Below are positions 10,880 to 21,553 of a stretch of 64,000 nucleotides of DNA, piece after piece. This DNA is from Cercophora sp. LCS_1. Its lineage: Eukaryota > Ascomycota > Sordariomycetes > Sordariales > Lasiosphaeriaceae. Both the position numbers and the translations under genes were made by a program. Position 1 is the stretch's first letter; each line of letters begins with the position of its first letter. The notes under the pieces were generated by a model. That model saw nothing but the letters and a program-made list of their open reading frames with translations. It did no database searches and was not told the DNA's origin. The stretch covers positions 372,001 to 436,000 of the forward strand of contig JAPZLL010000014.1 in assembly GCA_036250225.1 (NCBI GenBank), given 5' to 3'.

Positions 10880-12349
10880 ACCATTTCAAATCCCCGGGCC
10901 TTGACCAAGCTCTCCGTCCCGGGGTTGTCACCCAGCGGGGCGGCCTGGCGGTGTTGACGGAGGGGGCCGCCATCATGGATCCGGATCCAATCACGCGACA
11001 GGATCGGTGCGACGCGCCAATGGGAGGCTGTGTTGGGCGAAAGGGGCGTTTAGGGGTCTTCAAGAGGCTGCCACGGCCCGTTTCAAGCTAGGGGAAATCG
11101 AGACCGTGGGTGAAACGGTTAGGCTCCCCCGGCATCCACCACCTGCCAGGACCGGTAGCGGCCTCGTGTGCAACGACACCCGCCCCCAGTGGGATGGCTG
11201 CATCACGATCGCCGCATGAGCTTGGCTGCCGTCCACTGGCCGATGCATTGCATCGGGATCGGCATTGAGCGTCGAGTTAAAAATTGATCCCGACGGGCCT
11301 GTAAACACCAAGCGAGGGCCGATCGAGCCGGTGCATCGCATTCCGGGGAAACAGAGAGTTGGCGCGGGCTGGTCCGCATTTGTTTGCTCGTTCACAAACC
11401 CTCAGTGGCAGGATGTCCCGTCACTGATTGCAGAGTGGCGCTGTGCGGGAGCCTGCTGGCGCGGCAGCGCACCAACAGCAACACTCAGGGGCTGCGACTT
11501 CCCTGTGTCGCATCTCTCAGCACCCGCGGCCCAAGAGATCGGATGACGGTGCTGACCTCCGAGCAGAAGCAAAAAGTTCCAGTCTGTCGGCACGTGCTTG
11601 TCAGTGTCGTGTCGACCGAGCTGTGCCCCGGATTTTCGTCTTGGTTCCAATGATCGCTTGTTACCGAGACCGCAACTTGTAACTGCGACCAAACCCCATG
11701 TCTTGGCGTTCAGACACGGCATGTGGCATGAACCACGATTGTTGCGGCTCAGGCATCCTGTGGATTGTTTCCTTGGTTGCCGCTTCCCAACATGGCGGAC
11801 TCTCGCCGTTCGCCCGCGTCGCTCTTGCCATTTGCGGAGACACCGCTCTGTTTGTGCCCTAAAAGAGCGATCAACAGCACCGAATCGTCATGCAAACAAC
11901 GCTTTGGGTGTTGATCGAGGTTACACTCGCAAGCAGTGATGATTTTGACCCGAGGCTGAAGTCGTTCGCCGACCATGGAACTGTTCAACCTCTCAAGCCC
12001 GGTGAAAGACGAAAAAGTGACCGATCATTGTTGGTGTCAAAGCGGCGGCGTAGAACTCAACCGGATTATGACGAGTCTGTTTGCGGACGCGAGGAAGGAG
12101 GAGGATCAAGTGTTTGATGCAAAGCTGTGGCGGCAACCAGAAAAGCGGGATGAGTGAGGTTGGTGGGTGACCTGAACAGAATTCAAACGAGGGCAAGCCA
12201 CAATTAGTTTCCGTCACGAGATAAATTGCATCATCGGCTGGTCTTGGTGTCAAAGTCACCTGTGGTGCCTTCCTCAACCGGGACAGACGAGCAGAGTCAA
12301 ATAAAGATGCCGGGTGGATCTCGCCCGCTCGCACCCACCGGGAGGGGGA
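10880..12349. other. Intergenic region, no gene recognised
   Basis: About 1.5 kb on both strands holds only short frames without family features. It should contain the promoter of the S/T-rich membrane protein gene (minus) and the 3' flank of the SsuA-like gene. Confidence 0.55.
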
Positions 12350-13300
12350 TCACGACCTCAAAACCTCGTCCCAAACACTCAAATCCACCAACCCCTGCAC
12401 CTCCTCCCTCTTCATCACGGTTCTATTGTCCAACCTCGCGACAAACTCATCCTCCTCAACCAACACATCGACCAAATCCTCGGGGAAACCTCCAACCCAG
12501 CTATGATCCCCCCACACCCGTCCCAGCACATCCTCGGTGACACCGATCAGCCTCGAAACCCTCGGAATCGCCTTTTCTCTCTCCTTCTCAAACCGTCTCA
12601 GCATAATTTGCAGCCCCCTCACAAACTCCACCACGCCCTTCCTCTTTTCTTTATCTTCAAGCGTCGCTTTCATACTGTAAAGCCCATAAATCTCCCTATA
12701 CACCCTCTTGTCCTTCCAAACCACTGCATTCTCTCGTCCAATCGTATCGATACTCAACTCCCCAAGTGGTTCCCACATCCCGACCGCTGCAGCCTCCCCT
12801 CTTGCTAGTAAAGCGGGGTGGGAGTTGGCAGGGCACGGTGTTTTCAGACACCCACCTAGACCAGTAGGGATGGTGTATTCCCCTGGTTTAATCCCGCCCG
12901 TCTGCAGCATACGTTGGACAAAATACCCAGCTGAGGCGGTACCAGATGTGGCGATGGTTTTACCCTTTAGATCGGCGATGCTGTGGATGGTGCCGGTGGA
13001 ATTGTTGGCGATTAGGCGGTAGGTTGCCTCGACGATGATGTAGATCAGGCGGAGGTCGCGATCACGGGCGTAGTTGAGCAGGCCTTGGGTTTCAGCGTTG
13101 GCGGCGAGATCAAAGCGTGTTGATAGATTGTTGGTGGAGAGGAGGTTGGGGACGCCGCCGTTGAGGATGGTGTAGTTTGAGGGGTAGAAGTCTTGGAGGG
13201 TGAGGAAGAGGGGCGCGTGTTCGATTGTGTTGAGGGAGGCGGCTAGGCGGAGGGGCGGGAGGGCGGTGGTGAGTGGGAGGAAGAGGAGAGGGAGGAACAT
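12350..13300 (-). CDS. Secreted SsuA/NMT1-like (periplasmic-binding-protein fold) protein
   Basis: Intronless frame of 316 aa. Residues 1 to about 14 form a signal peptide (MFLPLLFLPLTTAL). The mature protein reads like the SsuA/THI5/NMT1 class of type II substrate-binding proteins: an early strand with LRLAASLNTIEHAPLF, a region around SIADLKGKTIATSGTASAGY typical of nitrate/sulfonate/taurine-binding proteins (domain-swap hinge), and GEAAAVGMWEPLGE, where family members line the ligand cleft. These proteins are normally lipoproteins or periplasmic partners of bacterial ABC importers. No ABC partner is nearby and fungi lack the periplasmic system, so the fungal role (ligand binding, thiamine-precursor type chemistry, or other) is unknown. 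The absence of introns and the prokaryotic family suggest an old transfer, which is inference. Confidence 0.75.
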   Translation of the reverse strand: MFLPLLFLPLTTALPPLRLAASLNTIEHAPLFLTLQDFYPSNYTILNGGVPNLLSTNNLSTRFDLAANAETQGLLNYARDRDLRLIYIIVEATYRLIANNSTGTIHSIADLKGKTIATSGTASAGYFVQRMLQTGGIKPGEYTIPTGLGGCLKTPCPANSHPALLARGEAAAVGMWEPLGELSIDTIGRENAVVWKDKRVYREIYGLYSMKATLEDKEKRKGVVEFVRGLQIMLRRFEKEREKAIPRVSRLIGVTEDVLGRVWGDHSWVGGFPEDLVDVLVEEDEFVARLDNRTVMKREEVQGLVDLSVWDEVLRS

Positions 13301-14300
13301 CTTGGCGGTGGGTGATTTTGGTAGGGAGGATGAGAATATGGAGATGGCAGATTGGATGGGTTGGTTTCCATGGCGGCGTTGAGCATTCTTGATGTTCCCA
13401 CCTCGGCTTTACGTGAATGTGCAGTATGTGGAGTAAACGGAGTGTTGGAGTCCGCGGAGTCCTGATCCTGCAGGGTTCTTGACTAGTATTGCCTTCATCA
13501 GTTCCCAGTGATACTCCCATCATCTCCATCTTCCCGGGATATCATCCGCGACTTGGCATTGGTGGGCATCCTGTTGTGCTACATGTAGGCAGCACCCAGA
13601 TGTAGGCTATTCCCATCCCGCCCTTGGCATATGGGGAAATGTGTATTGTGCAGGACACAGCCTGGAAGGAATTTTAGGCAATCTATTATCACTGTCATCG
13701 GTACTCGTCCCGAATCCCTTAAATGTCACCAATGTCACTGAGCGCAAGGAACAGAAATGGCGCAATCGTGCTGCTTTCTACCTACATAAATCTGACCTCG
13801 CGCTCTGTCAATCTGTGAGGCGCGAAATGGGGGTATCATCGCTCTCGCATCTGCGAGGTAACGACAATGTAAGGAACAAAAAAAGGGGGGGGATTATGCC
13901 TTGTGGCGAATGAATTTGCGCTGCGAAACCCTGACTCTGCGCCCGTGATAACCAGCGCCCATTACCCTGTGCTGTGAAATATGGAGATTGGGATATGAAA
14001 TGCCTACGCTCTGCGCCGGAGACTCCGCGCTGATGAAAAGACTGCTGAAAGGAGATATTGCCGATGGAAATCTCCTGTGCCGAAAACTCCTCGCTGATGA
14101 CAAACTTGCTGTAAGGAAAAGGACTTTGTCGGACTAGTAGGATGCTGGGAATTACTTGATGGCGAAAGAGACTGGTGAAAGACGTGCTGCTGCAAGATTT
14201 GTTAAAAGATCTGATGCTGAAGGACGGGTTGCTGCCGATGAAAGGAGAAGCAGGTTTGGCGGTAAAGGAAAGACCCTCAAAAAGCGGTGATGTTCGGTGC
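13301..14300. other. Intergenic region with a degenerate repeat
   Basis: About 1 kb between the SsuA-like gene and the 3' end of the RNA-ligase gene. Two imperfect copies of a 26-28 base motif (CTCCGCGCTGATGA near 14023-14036, CTCCTCGCTGATGA near 14088-14101) lie in a longer frame-open but low-complexity stretch. No gene recognised. Confidence 0.45.
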
Positions 14301-17300
14301 CTAGGCTTCATGGTTGACCCACGCCCACATGTCGGCAACGGCGTTGGTCATCGTCTTTCCGCCGGCGGTCTCTGCGGCGTTCTTCTTGTCGTCCTCGGCT
14401 TTGGTGTGCTCAGCGTCCATGTGCTCTCTGCTGAATCTATATGTGCCATATCTGAAAAAGTCCGGAATGGGTTCGAGATCCTCAGCTGCGTCTCCCATCC
14501 AGGCATATGGATCAGTAGCGTAGCCGATGACCGAATCGTCGTCTGAGTAGTAGTATTCGACGTCGGTCTCCCCGGGGCTGCCCGCAGGGTCCTCGGAGTC
14601 CTCGGGGTCATCACCCGCGCCTCCCGACCTCACGTATGGATTGGTAGTGTAGCTGCTCACAGACACGCTGTCCCAGCCAGTAGAGAAGCTACGATAGCTT
14701 GCACAGCTGATCTCGCTCTCTATGCCATAGCTGGCGACACTCTCGGCAACAACCGAGAACGCATCGTCATCGTGAGTATCAGTGGATGCATCAACCATGA
14801 TAACCGACTCGGTCTCGGTGTCGACTACCGACTCGTTGTCCAGGACCGACTCTGTGTCCATGGTCAACTCGTTACCTGCAACCGACTCTGTGTCCATGAC
14901 CGACTCGTTCACGACAGACTCAGTCTCAGTATCTGAGCCGCAACCCGAGCCCACAGTACAGGCAGTCGAGACCGCATCGATGTCAACGCGCCGGCGGATC
15001 ACCGAGGACCTACGGGGCGCTGTCTGAGGAGCCACAACCTCCTCCTCAACCGGGGGGACATAGGTCTCCCTCTTGACGAATGCCTTCCAAGCATTCTCAT
15101 CCCACTGGCCATTCCGGTTAAACATAAGCCATCCGTCCTTGCGGTCAAAGGGGGGCATGATGCCCGTCCTGGAATACTCGCGCATACGCTGGAGGCTCTT
15201 GCGTCTGCTGAGAGCCATCTTGATGTAATCATCATAGGCCTTCTTTTCAGCATCGAGAATGTCCCAGCCTTGGCTGACGAGACGGTCGACCTTCAAGATG
15301 ACGTCGTCCCAGTCTTGGAGCATCTTGTTGAGGACCGTGGTGTGCTTGGCTGACGTGGCTGAAGAGGACGCTTCGGCTGCGAAATCGCGCACAGCGGTTT
15401 GGGTATTGGCCTGGGTAGCAAAGTCCTGGGCCTCGGTTTGGGTGCTCATATCGCGGGTTGGGGCCTTGGCGGTTACCGTCCGGACTTGGGTCGTGGTAGC
15501 AGTGACTTGAGTTGTCGTGGAGGCGCCGGGCTCGGCGTTCTTGAGAGCACTTCCCTTGTTGGTGGGAGCCAAGTTAATGGGAGCACTACCCTTAAGACCG
15601 CTGCCGGCGGAAGCACTGCCAGTGGGAGTCTCGTTCTCGTACTTGGTAGGCTGGTTAATGACGGCACTGCCCTTGGGGCCGCCATTGATGAGAGTGCTGC
15701 CCTCGGAAGCCTCGCTCTTGCTGGGCTTGTTCTCGTCCTCGGAAGTCTCGTTCACAGGAACATTCGCCTGGATAAAATTGAGGTCAGGAGCCCCGTCCTC
15801 GGAGAAAATGTCGGGGTCAAGAACCACGTGTTTGGGCGTTGTTCCTCCCAGCCTTGTCATCATGCTGGGCTTCGTGTGCCCAAAACCGGCATTAGGGTCA
15901 TCCTTGTAGGTGTAAATCAGAGCAGGGCGTCCGTCATCTCCCCGGGCCATCATATGGAGAGTGCGCCACTCTTCGCCCTCCGTCTTGGGCTCCTTGAGCT
16001 TCTTTTTCTTGGCCAATTCTTCCTCCCGTGCTGAATTTTCTGCTGCAAAGCGCTTTTCGTTGGCTGCGGTGGCAGCCTCAAGTGGCTCGCCCCAGACGTT
16101 GTATCTTGCTGTTGCAGGAGATGTCGGCCACGTGTCAGTGGCGTCAGAGATGGGAACATCCTTGAGCTGAGCGGTCTTCTTGCCATCGACGGTGGGGAGA
16201 ACTTGCTTGGGGAGTGGCACAGCCGCCGGCGTGGACTTGGAACCGCTTTGTGCGGCTGTGTGATTCGCAGGCACCTTGTTGCTCGCTTGTTGCGTGCTGC
16301 CCTTCTTCATGATCCGAGCGCTGCCATTCTTAGTGGCAGCGTTGTGAGCCTTAGCTCGGACCTCATCGCCGTGATTGACAATGTAAGGTCGCGACAACAC
16401 CTTGAACCACCTCCCATCACCACAGTTCTTGAAGACAAGACCCTCGCCAGGCCTTGCTTCAGCGCGGTCCATGAGATCTTTGTGGCATTTGGCAATTGCC
16501 GGAAGCTTGTGATACCCAATCACCTGCACATGCTTGATTTCGTGCTCTTGCGCAAACTTCTCGACCGACTTGGGATTCCAGCGAGAACCCTTCTCGATGT
16601 CGATGATGGCAAAGAGGAAGAACTCCGTCTTGCCGCGGGGGTAACCGTGAGGATTGCCTTGTACCTTCCACCCGACAAGCTCTCCCTGGAGTGCGATACC
16701 TCTGCCGAGCTTCGGGAGCAACTGATGCAGCTTGGCATCAAGAGCCGTGCCCCAAAAGGCACTCTTCTCAACCCCTTGGATGTCGACGTTTCGGGAGCAT
16801 ACTCCGAAGCGGCCGTTTGAGAATCTGGCGTTAGGGTTTGTTGTTTGGTTAAGCTTGGCAAAGTACCTCGATGTCGTGGGCACAAAGTAACACGTCATGG
16901 TGCTTCCGTCCATCTTGACGGTCTCCTGGAACACTGCGTGCTTGTACTTCGGCTTGATGAAGAGGTTGGGGCAGTTCTGGACGCGATCCATATCGGTCTT
17001 GATCATGAATTGTGGCAATTTCCTGGGTTTTGATTAGCTTGTCCCGCTGAGGACACATGATAAAGCACACATACCAGCTGGATTGAGCCTTGGACTCGGT
17101 CTCCCACCTCTTAATCCCCAGCTTGGCGGAGAAGTTCTTCTCGCGAAGCGCCATCTTGGCTTCGTCCTGGTCTTTGCAGAACTGGATGGTCATCATGGCC
17201 TCGAAGCACAGATCGAGGTCAAAGCAATCCAGCGAGAATGCGTGGCCCTGCGAGATGACTTTTCTCCTCTGTCCGTTGATGTAGGTCTGGGTGCCGACGC

Positions 17301-17703
17301 GAAAGCCGTGATTGCCGTTCAGGGTGGCGGGGTTGCCGACTTGTGAAAAAGTCATGCCGTATTTGTTCATCGAGGGCAGGAAGGCGTCGACTTCCAAGAA
17401 GAGAACGAGGTCGCCCTTCTTGATGCGCTCATGCGGACCGATTCGGCTGATTACTTGCCAGCCATCGATGGTCAAGAGATCAAGTTCGGAACTGAACATC
17501 TCGACGGCGTCAACCTGGCGAATTGTCGTCAAGTAACGAGTCGTGCCGGTATCGTTATTGACAGCGGCTGCGGTAGCCATTGAAGTCGACGCTGTGGCAG
17601 TGGAGTCGCGACCCTTGGTATCAACAGCCGGGCCCTTGGCCTTGGAGGCGAAAGTGGCGCTGGCGAGACCGCTAGCCTTGGTAGAAGTATCACCTCGAAC
17701 CAT
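14301..17703 (-). CDS. DraRnl/Rnl5-type ATP-dependent RNA ligase with long acidic C-terminal tail
   Basis: Two exons (17703-17075 and 17022-14301) give 1116 aa; the 52-nt intron has a GTATGT donor and CAG acceptor and preserves frame. Residues about 55-210 match the N-terminal OB-like module of the Deinococcus RNA ligase family. The nucleotidyltransferase domain (about 215-425) keeps every motif: I KMDGS with the adenylated Lys246, Ia FGVCSRN (282-288), III LQGELVG (Glu324), IIIa EFFLFAIID (343-351), IV EGLVFK (403-408) and V RWFKVLS (Lys417). This should seal 3'-OH/5'-phosphate RNA ends using ATP, by family knowledge in nicked duplexes. The remaining roughly 690 residues are low complexity: Ser/Thr-rich, with GS[AT]-type motifs near 560-640, then acidic DTESV-like repeats. 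The target (repair, splicing, editing) is unknown. Eukaryotic members of this family are few, so transfer from bacteria is a possibility. Confidence 0.85.
14782..14940 (-). repeat. Degenerate DTESV/NESV coding repeat
   Basis: In the RNA-ligase tail, short units of the form (M)DTESV-x-x-NE[SL] recur about five to six times. At DNA level the repeated element is GACTCTGTGTCCATG-like on the + strand. It encodes an acidic Ser/Thr segment with many possible phosphorylation sites. Confidence 0.7.
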
Positions 17704-18062
17704 CCTGATACCTCAAGGTAAGGACCTAGAAGACGCGAAAAGGGAAAGAGACCTTGCTTGAATGCTTGACTGGTAAGTATGGTGTGAGAGGAAGGTATGG
17801 CTACGAGAAGAGTCAAAGGTGCAAAAACCTTGAAGGGATAGGTGAAGGTTGGGGGGACCTGTAGTTGTTGAGGAGAGTAGGAGGTGCGGAAGCTCTGAAG
17901 GTGGTTGTGTTGCTGACTAGAACTTGTGCAGAGGTGAGAAGGTTGCAGGAGGAAGAGGAAGAGGAAGAGAAGAGGAGGGGTGGGGAGAGGATAATTTATA
18001 GGCCTTCAGAAGTGAGGCAAGAATTCCAACCCGGTTGGGGCACCGGGGGAGTGAATGGGACC

Positions 18063-18088
18063 AAAGTGAATGGCTCTCCATTCACTTT
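18063..18088. repeat. Perfect inverted repeat, 11-bp arms, 4-base loop
   Basis: Arms AAAGTGAATGG and CCATTCACTTT around CTCT. A related GTGAATGG copy lies just upstream (18052-18059). It could be a protein-binding site or a transcript hairpin in the RNA-ligase leader region. Confidence 0.8.
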
Positions 18089-18563
18089 TGAGAGAGCCTT
18101 GGCCAATATGAGGGGCAAATATTCGGATTGAGTCAGGTGGGGACAATAGCACATCGCGATGTCAACAATAGCAAGGCAGGTACCTGAATAAGAAATTCGA
18201 CTTTTTTCTTCTTCCACGTTCCGTGAGTCACTTGCAAAGCTGCGAGGTTTGGACCACGGAATCGAGCCACGCAACGATAATATCGCTGAATATTTGGAGG
18301 AGGGTACAATACTATTTACACCACGAAGCCAAAACCGGGGGGCAAACACAGGCAAGAGTAACCACGACGCAGCTGGTTCCAGCGTCACAAAATATTGGAT
18401 AATCACAATAATTCGAATGGATTCTCTCTACTTGGAACCATAAAAAAAACTGCCCTAAACTGCGTAGATGGAACAATAGCATTTGCCGTAATGGTTGTGA
18501 ATAACGTCGTTGAAAATGGGCAGAGTAGTTAGTGTGTGGTTGTCGCAGATACTTGGCAGCTGT

Positions 18564-18580
18564 CACGTGAAGATCACGTG
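18564..18580. promoter_or_regulatory. Two E-box (CACGTG) motifs 11 bp apart
   Basis: CACGTG at 18564-18569 and again at 18575-18580, so one helical turn apart, about 445 bp upstream of the sfh1 start and about 860 bp upstream of the ligase start. Such sites are bound by bHLH factors in fungi; function here is inferred only. Confidence 0.4.
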
Positions 18581-19022
18581 GCAGTAATGCCCCACACCAA
18601 GACAGCCGAAAAAATCCCGAGACAGGGCTTCTAGCTTAGTCACACAGCGAAAAAAAAACGCTAGGCCGTTTTGGGCTGCCCCAGTGATGAATGGCGTCGC
18701 GTTTTTGACTTTGGCAGAAAAGAAGCTGTGGTGCAGCTCAAACCTCGTCGCCGAGTCCAGCAGATCCTACGCGCTCTCCAGTATTCCCTTTTTCTATCTC
18801 GGGCAACCTTCTCAATTGACTTACCATCGAATTCTTGACCCCTCATTACCCGTCGCTTCGCTGTTTTTGTGCATCGGTGCCTGCAAAGCCTCGATCCGAT
18901 CGATTGCTGTCGCGTTGCAGCCGCGACACCGTCGCCAGACCCCGCGACTGCGCCATCAGCTCCCTCTCGCGTTTGCGTCCGATATGAGATAGCTTCAGGT
19001 CCGCCGAGTGTCAGTGTCCAAC

Positions 19023-20884
19023 ATGGCATCCAAGTCAGATATGCAACAGGCGGTATTCTCGTCATACGCCCCCCGACTACGAACCTACAACAACGCCCTC
19101 CTCACGCCCGTACTCCCGAGCGCCGCGCCGGCGAACCCCCTCTCGCGAACGACCAAACGAGGCACCACAATCATCAACTACGCCGAGGACGGCTACGATG
19201 ATTACGACGATGACGATGACGACAGCCGCCGCCGACCGACCGGCCTTCGCAGCCTCCGGCGCGACGACAGCGCCGCCAAAGGCGACCCAAGCGACAAGGT
19301 TGGCAAGGACACGGCGGAGCCTGTCGAGGTTCAGGGAATATGGCGCGACTGGATGGGCAAGACGCGCATCCCGCGATCCGATCAGCAGAACTACGCCCAG
19401 GCGTGCCTCCCCCTCACGCTAATTCCGATCCGTATCGATCTCGACATCCCTGCCTTCCTGCCAGGGACTCCGCTGCCCGGGCCGGGACATAACATGGACC
19501 CCAATAACCCGCTGTTCAAGCCGCAGGAGATGGCGGTGCCCTATCGTCTGCGCGACAGCTTCCTTTGGAACCTCCACGAGACACTGGTCACGCCCGACCA
19601 GTTTGCGACGCAGCTGGTGCAAGATCTTGATCTGCCCAATCGCCATCAAATGGCAGCAGAGATCAGCAAGCAGATCCGGACTCAGCTGGAGGAGTACGCT
19701 GGCGTTGCTCTCCATCCCTTGTTTCACTCACATGCCACACGGCCCAGCGCTCCCGAGCCAGCCAAGGCCGCTCCGCGACTTGAGTCTTCAACTCCAGCAC
19801 CAGCACCCGCCAGTAGAGCCGATACGCCGGGAGGGCCGAGCAACCGACCACCCACGCCATCAAAATCTTCTGCCCAGCCCGCGACGGCGTCCACGCCCGC
19901 GGTAGCCCAGACGGCCGCAGGCGAAGTGACGGCGGCAGCAACCCCGATACCACCCGAGACGGACGATTTCAGCCCGGACGACACGTACCGCTGTATAATC
20001 AACCTCAACATCAATCTCTCGTCACAAGTGTATACGGACAAGTTTGAGTGGTCGTTGTTGCACCCTCCAGGAACAGCCGAGGCGTTTGCCAAGGTAACTT
20101 GTGCCGATCTTGGGCTGCACGGCGAATGGGTCCCAGCTATCACACACGCTATTTACGAGGCCGTTCTGAGACTCAAGAAGGAGGCGTGTGAGGCTGGCGG
20201 CCTCGTGGCAGGCTGGGGCGCAACGGCCCTTGGAGGCGTTGGCGGATCCGAGTTCCCCAACGACGCGGCCGTCACAGCCGGTGGCGAGGGTGCCGGATGG
20301 CGATACGACCCCGAACACCTGGGCGACGACTGGGAGCCAAAACTTGAGATTCTCAGCAAGGAGGAAATCGAGAAGAGGGAAGGAGACCGCGAACGGCAGA
20401 TTCGGCGTTTGCGAAGAGAGACGGCGCGGTTCAGCAGCAACACCGGCATGGCAGGTGGCGTTCCCGTCGGCTTCGGTTTCAATAACCTCATCGAGCAAGA
20501 GGAGGAGCGCATGGGCCGAGGCGAGCGAAGCAAGAAGAAGAAGCGCTTCCGCAGTCTTTCTCCCCTCCGCTCGGGCACCCCCGGCGGCCGATTTACACCG
20601 GATGTCGGTGTCGGCGGCGGCTACGGCGGCGGCGGGACACTGGCGGACAACGAACGCAACACGTGGCGCTGCAGCCACTGCAAGGTGTTTGGGACAAACG
20701 TGTGGGCAATCCGAGACGGCCCGTATGGGCCAAAGGTAAGCACTTTGTCGCATGCAACGGTTCTGATAGCTGCTAACATTTGAAACAGTCTCTGTGCAAC
20801 AGCTGTGGCTTTAGTTTTGAGCGTGACAGAAAGCTTCCGCGGTGGGCCAAGAACCTCCACGCAGGTGATCCTCGACCATTTTAG
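19023..20884 (+). CDS. sfh1: RSC/SWI-SNF chromatin-remodelling subunit Sfh1 (Snf5/SMARCB1 family) with GATA-like zinc finger
   Basis: Exons 19023-20735 and 20789-20884, 602 aa. The start is the first ATG in frame, in good context (CCAACATGG). N-terminal features typical of fungal Sfh1 are SSYAPRLRTYNNALLTPV, an acidic YDDYDDDDDD run and PTGLRSLRR. The paired SNF5 repeats lie at about 125-230 (RIDLDIPAF, then FLWNLHETLVTPDQFA) and 330-400 (YRCIINLNINLSSQVYTDKFEW, followed by the HAIYEAVLRLKKE helix), separated by an Ala/Pro-rich linker. The C-terminus has a GATA-type finger, C550-x2-C553-x20-C574-x2-C577, which the intron splits and splicing restores. The protein scaffolds RSC and contacts nucleosomes in the nucleus. 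The coding frame ends at TAG 20882-20884, but the same frame stays open for about 75 codons after this stop (see findings). Confidence 0.88.
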
Positions 20885-21553
20885 TTGGCAGGTCAAGGAA
20901 ATGCTGGCCAGCCCGGAGCAAACAAGTCAAAGGCCAACAACAACACACAGCTGCTTGAGGCGGCCCACAAGCGCCGCAAGAGTAATGCGACTGCGGGGTT
21001 GGGCGTGTCGACGTGTAAGACGGTTGTCGATGCCGGGGTCCGGAGTTCTGGCGGGAGTAACGCAACGGAAAAGGAGGGGCTCTACCCGATGGGCTGCTTG
21101 GTGGCTTGATTGGCGTCGGTGTTTTGGGGTTGCTTGGCACGGTTGTTGAACCGGCGGGTTGCGCTCGCCGTTGTACGGATACTGTAGAAACCGGATAAGA
21201 CAGTCTAGAGCGAGGTGAACCATGTCTGGGCTTTCCATGATGTTGACTTGGTGACTTGGCTATGTCGCAAGCGCAGAACTCGGCTTGTTGTATTATGTTT
21301 CGCGCTGAAGGATAATTAGAACCAGACTCTACCTGAAAGCGTAGTGCACGTTGGGTACTCCCACGTGCAATTTTGGAGTGTCGATGCTGATATACCCCTA
21401 GGCAACCAATACAAGGCAAGTCTCAATTATACAATGCAAGGCTTAAACGCAAGCTTTATGTGCGGTCACGATCTGAGCCCCTCAACCACGTCCATGTCGC
21501 TTTTTGTCTTTTTTCCCATCTTGCGGAGGTTTCCCATTATATCCTCCCACTCT
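20885..21553. other. 3' flank of sfh1; in-frame open stretch, otherwise nothing recognised
   Basis: From 20885 to 21109 the sfh1 frame continues open past the stop codon with a plausible basic, Asn/Lys-rich composition. The remainder to the ankyrin-like relic holds no recognisable gene. Confidence 0.4.

Larger units (their letters stand above)
17704..19022. other. Divergent intergenic region between RNA ligase and sfh1
   Basis: About 1.3 kb shared upstream region of two head-to-head genes. It holds an AG-rich tract (17946-17990), an 11-bp perfect inverted repeat (18063-18088) and two E-boxes (18564-18580). No gene recognised. Confidence 0.6.
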
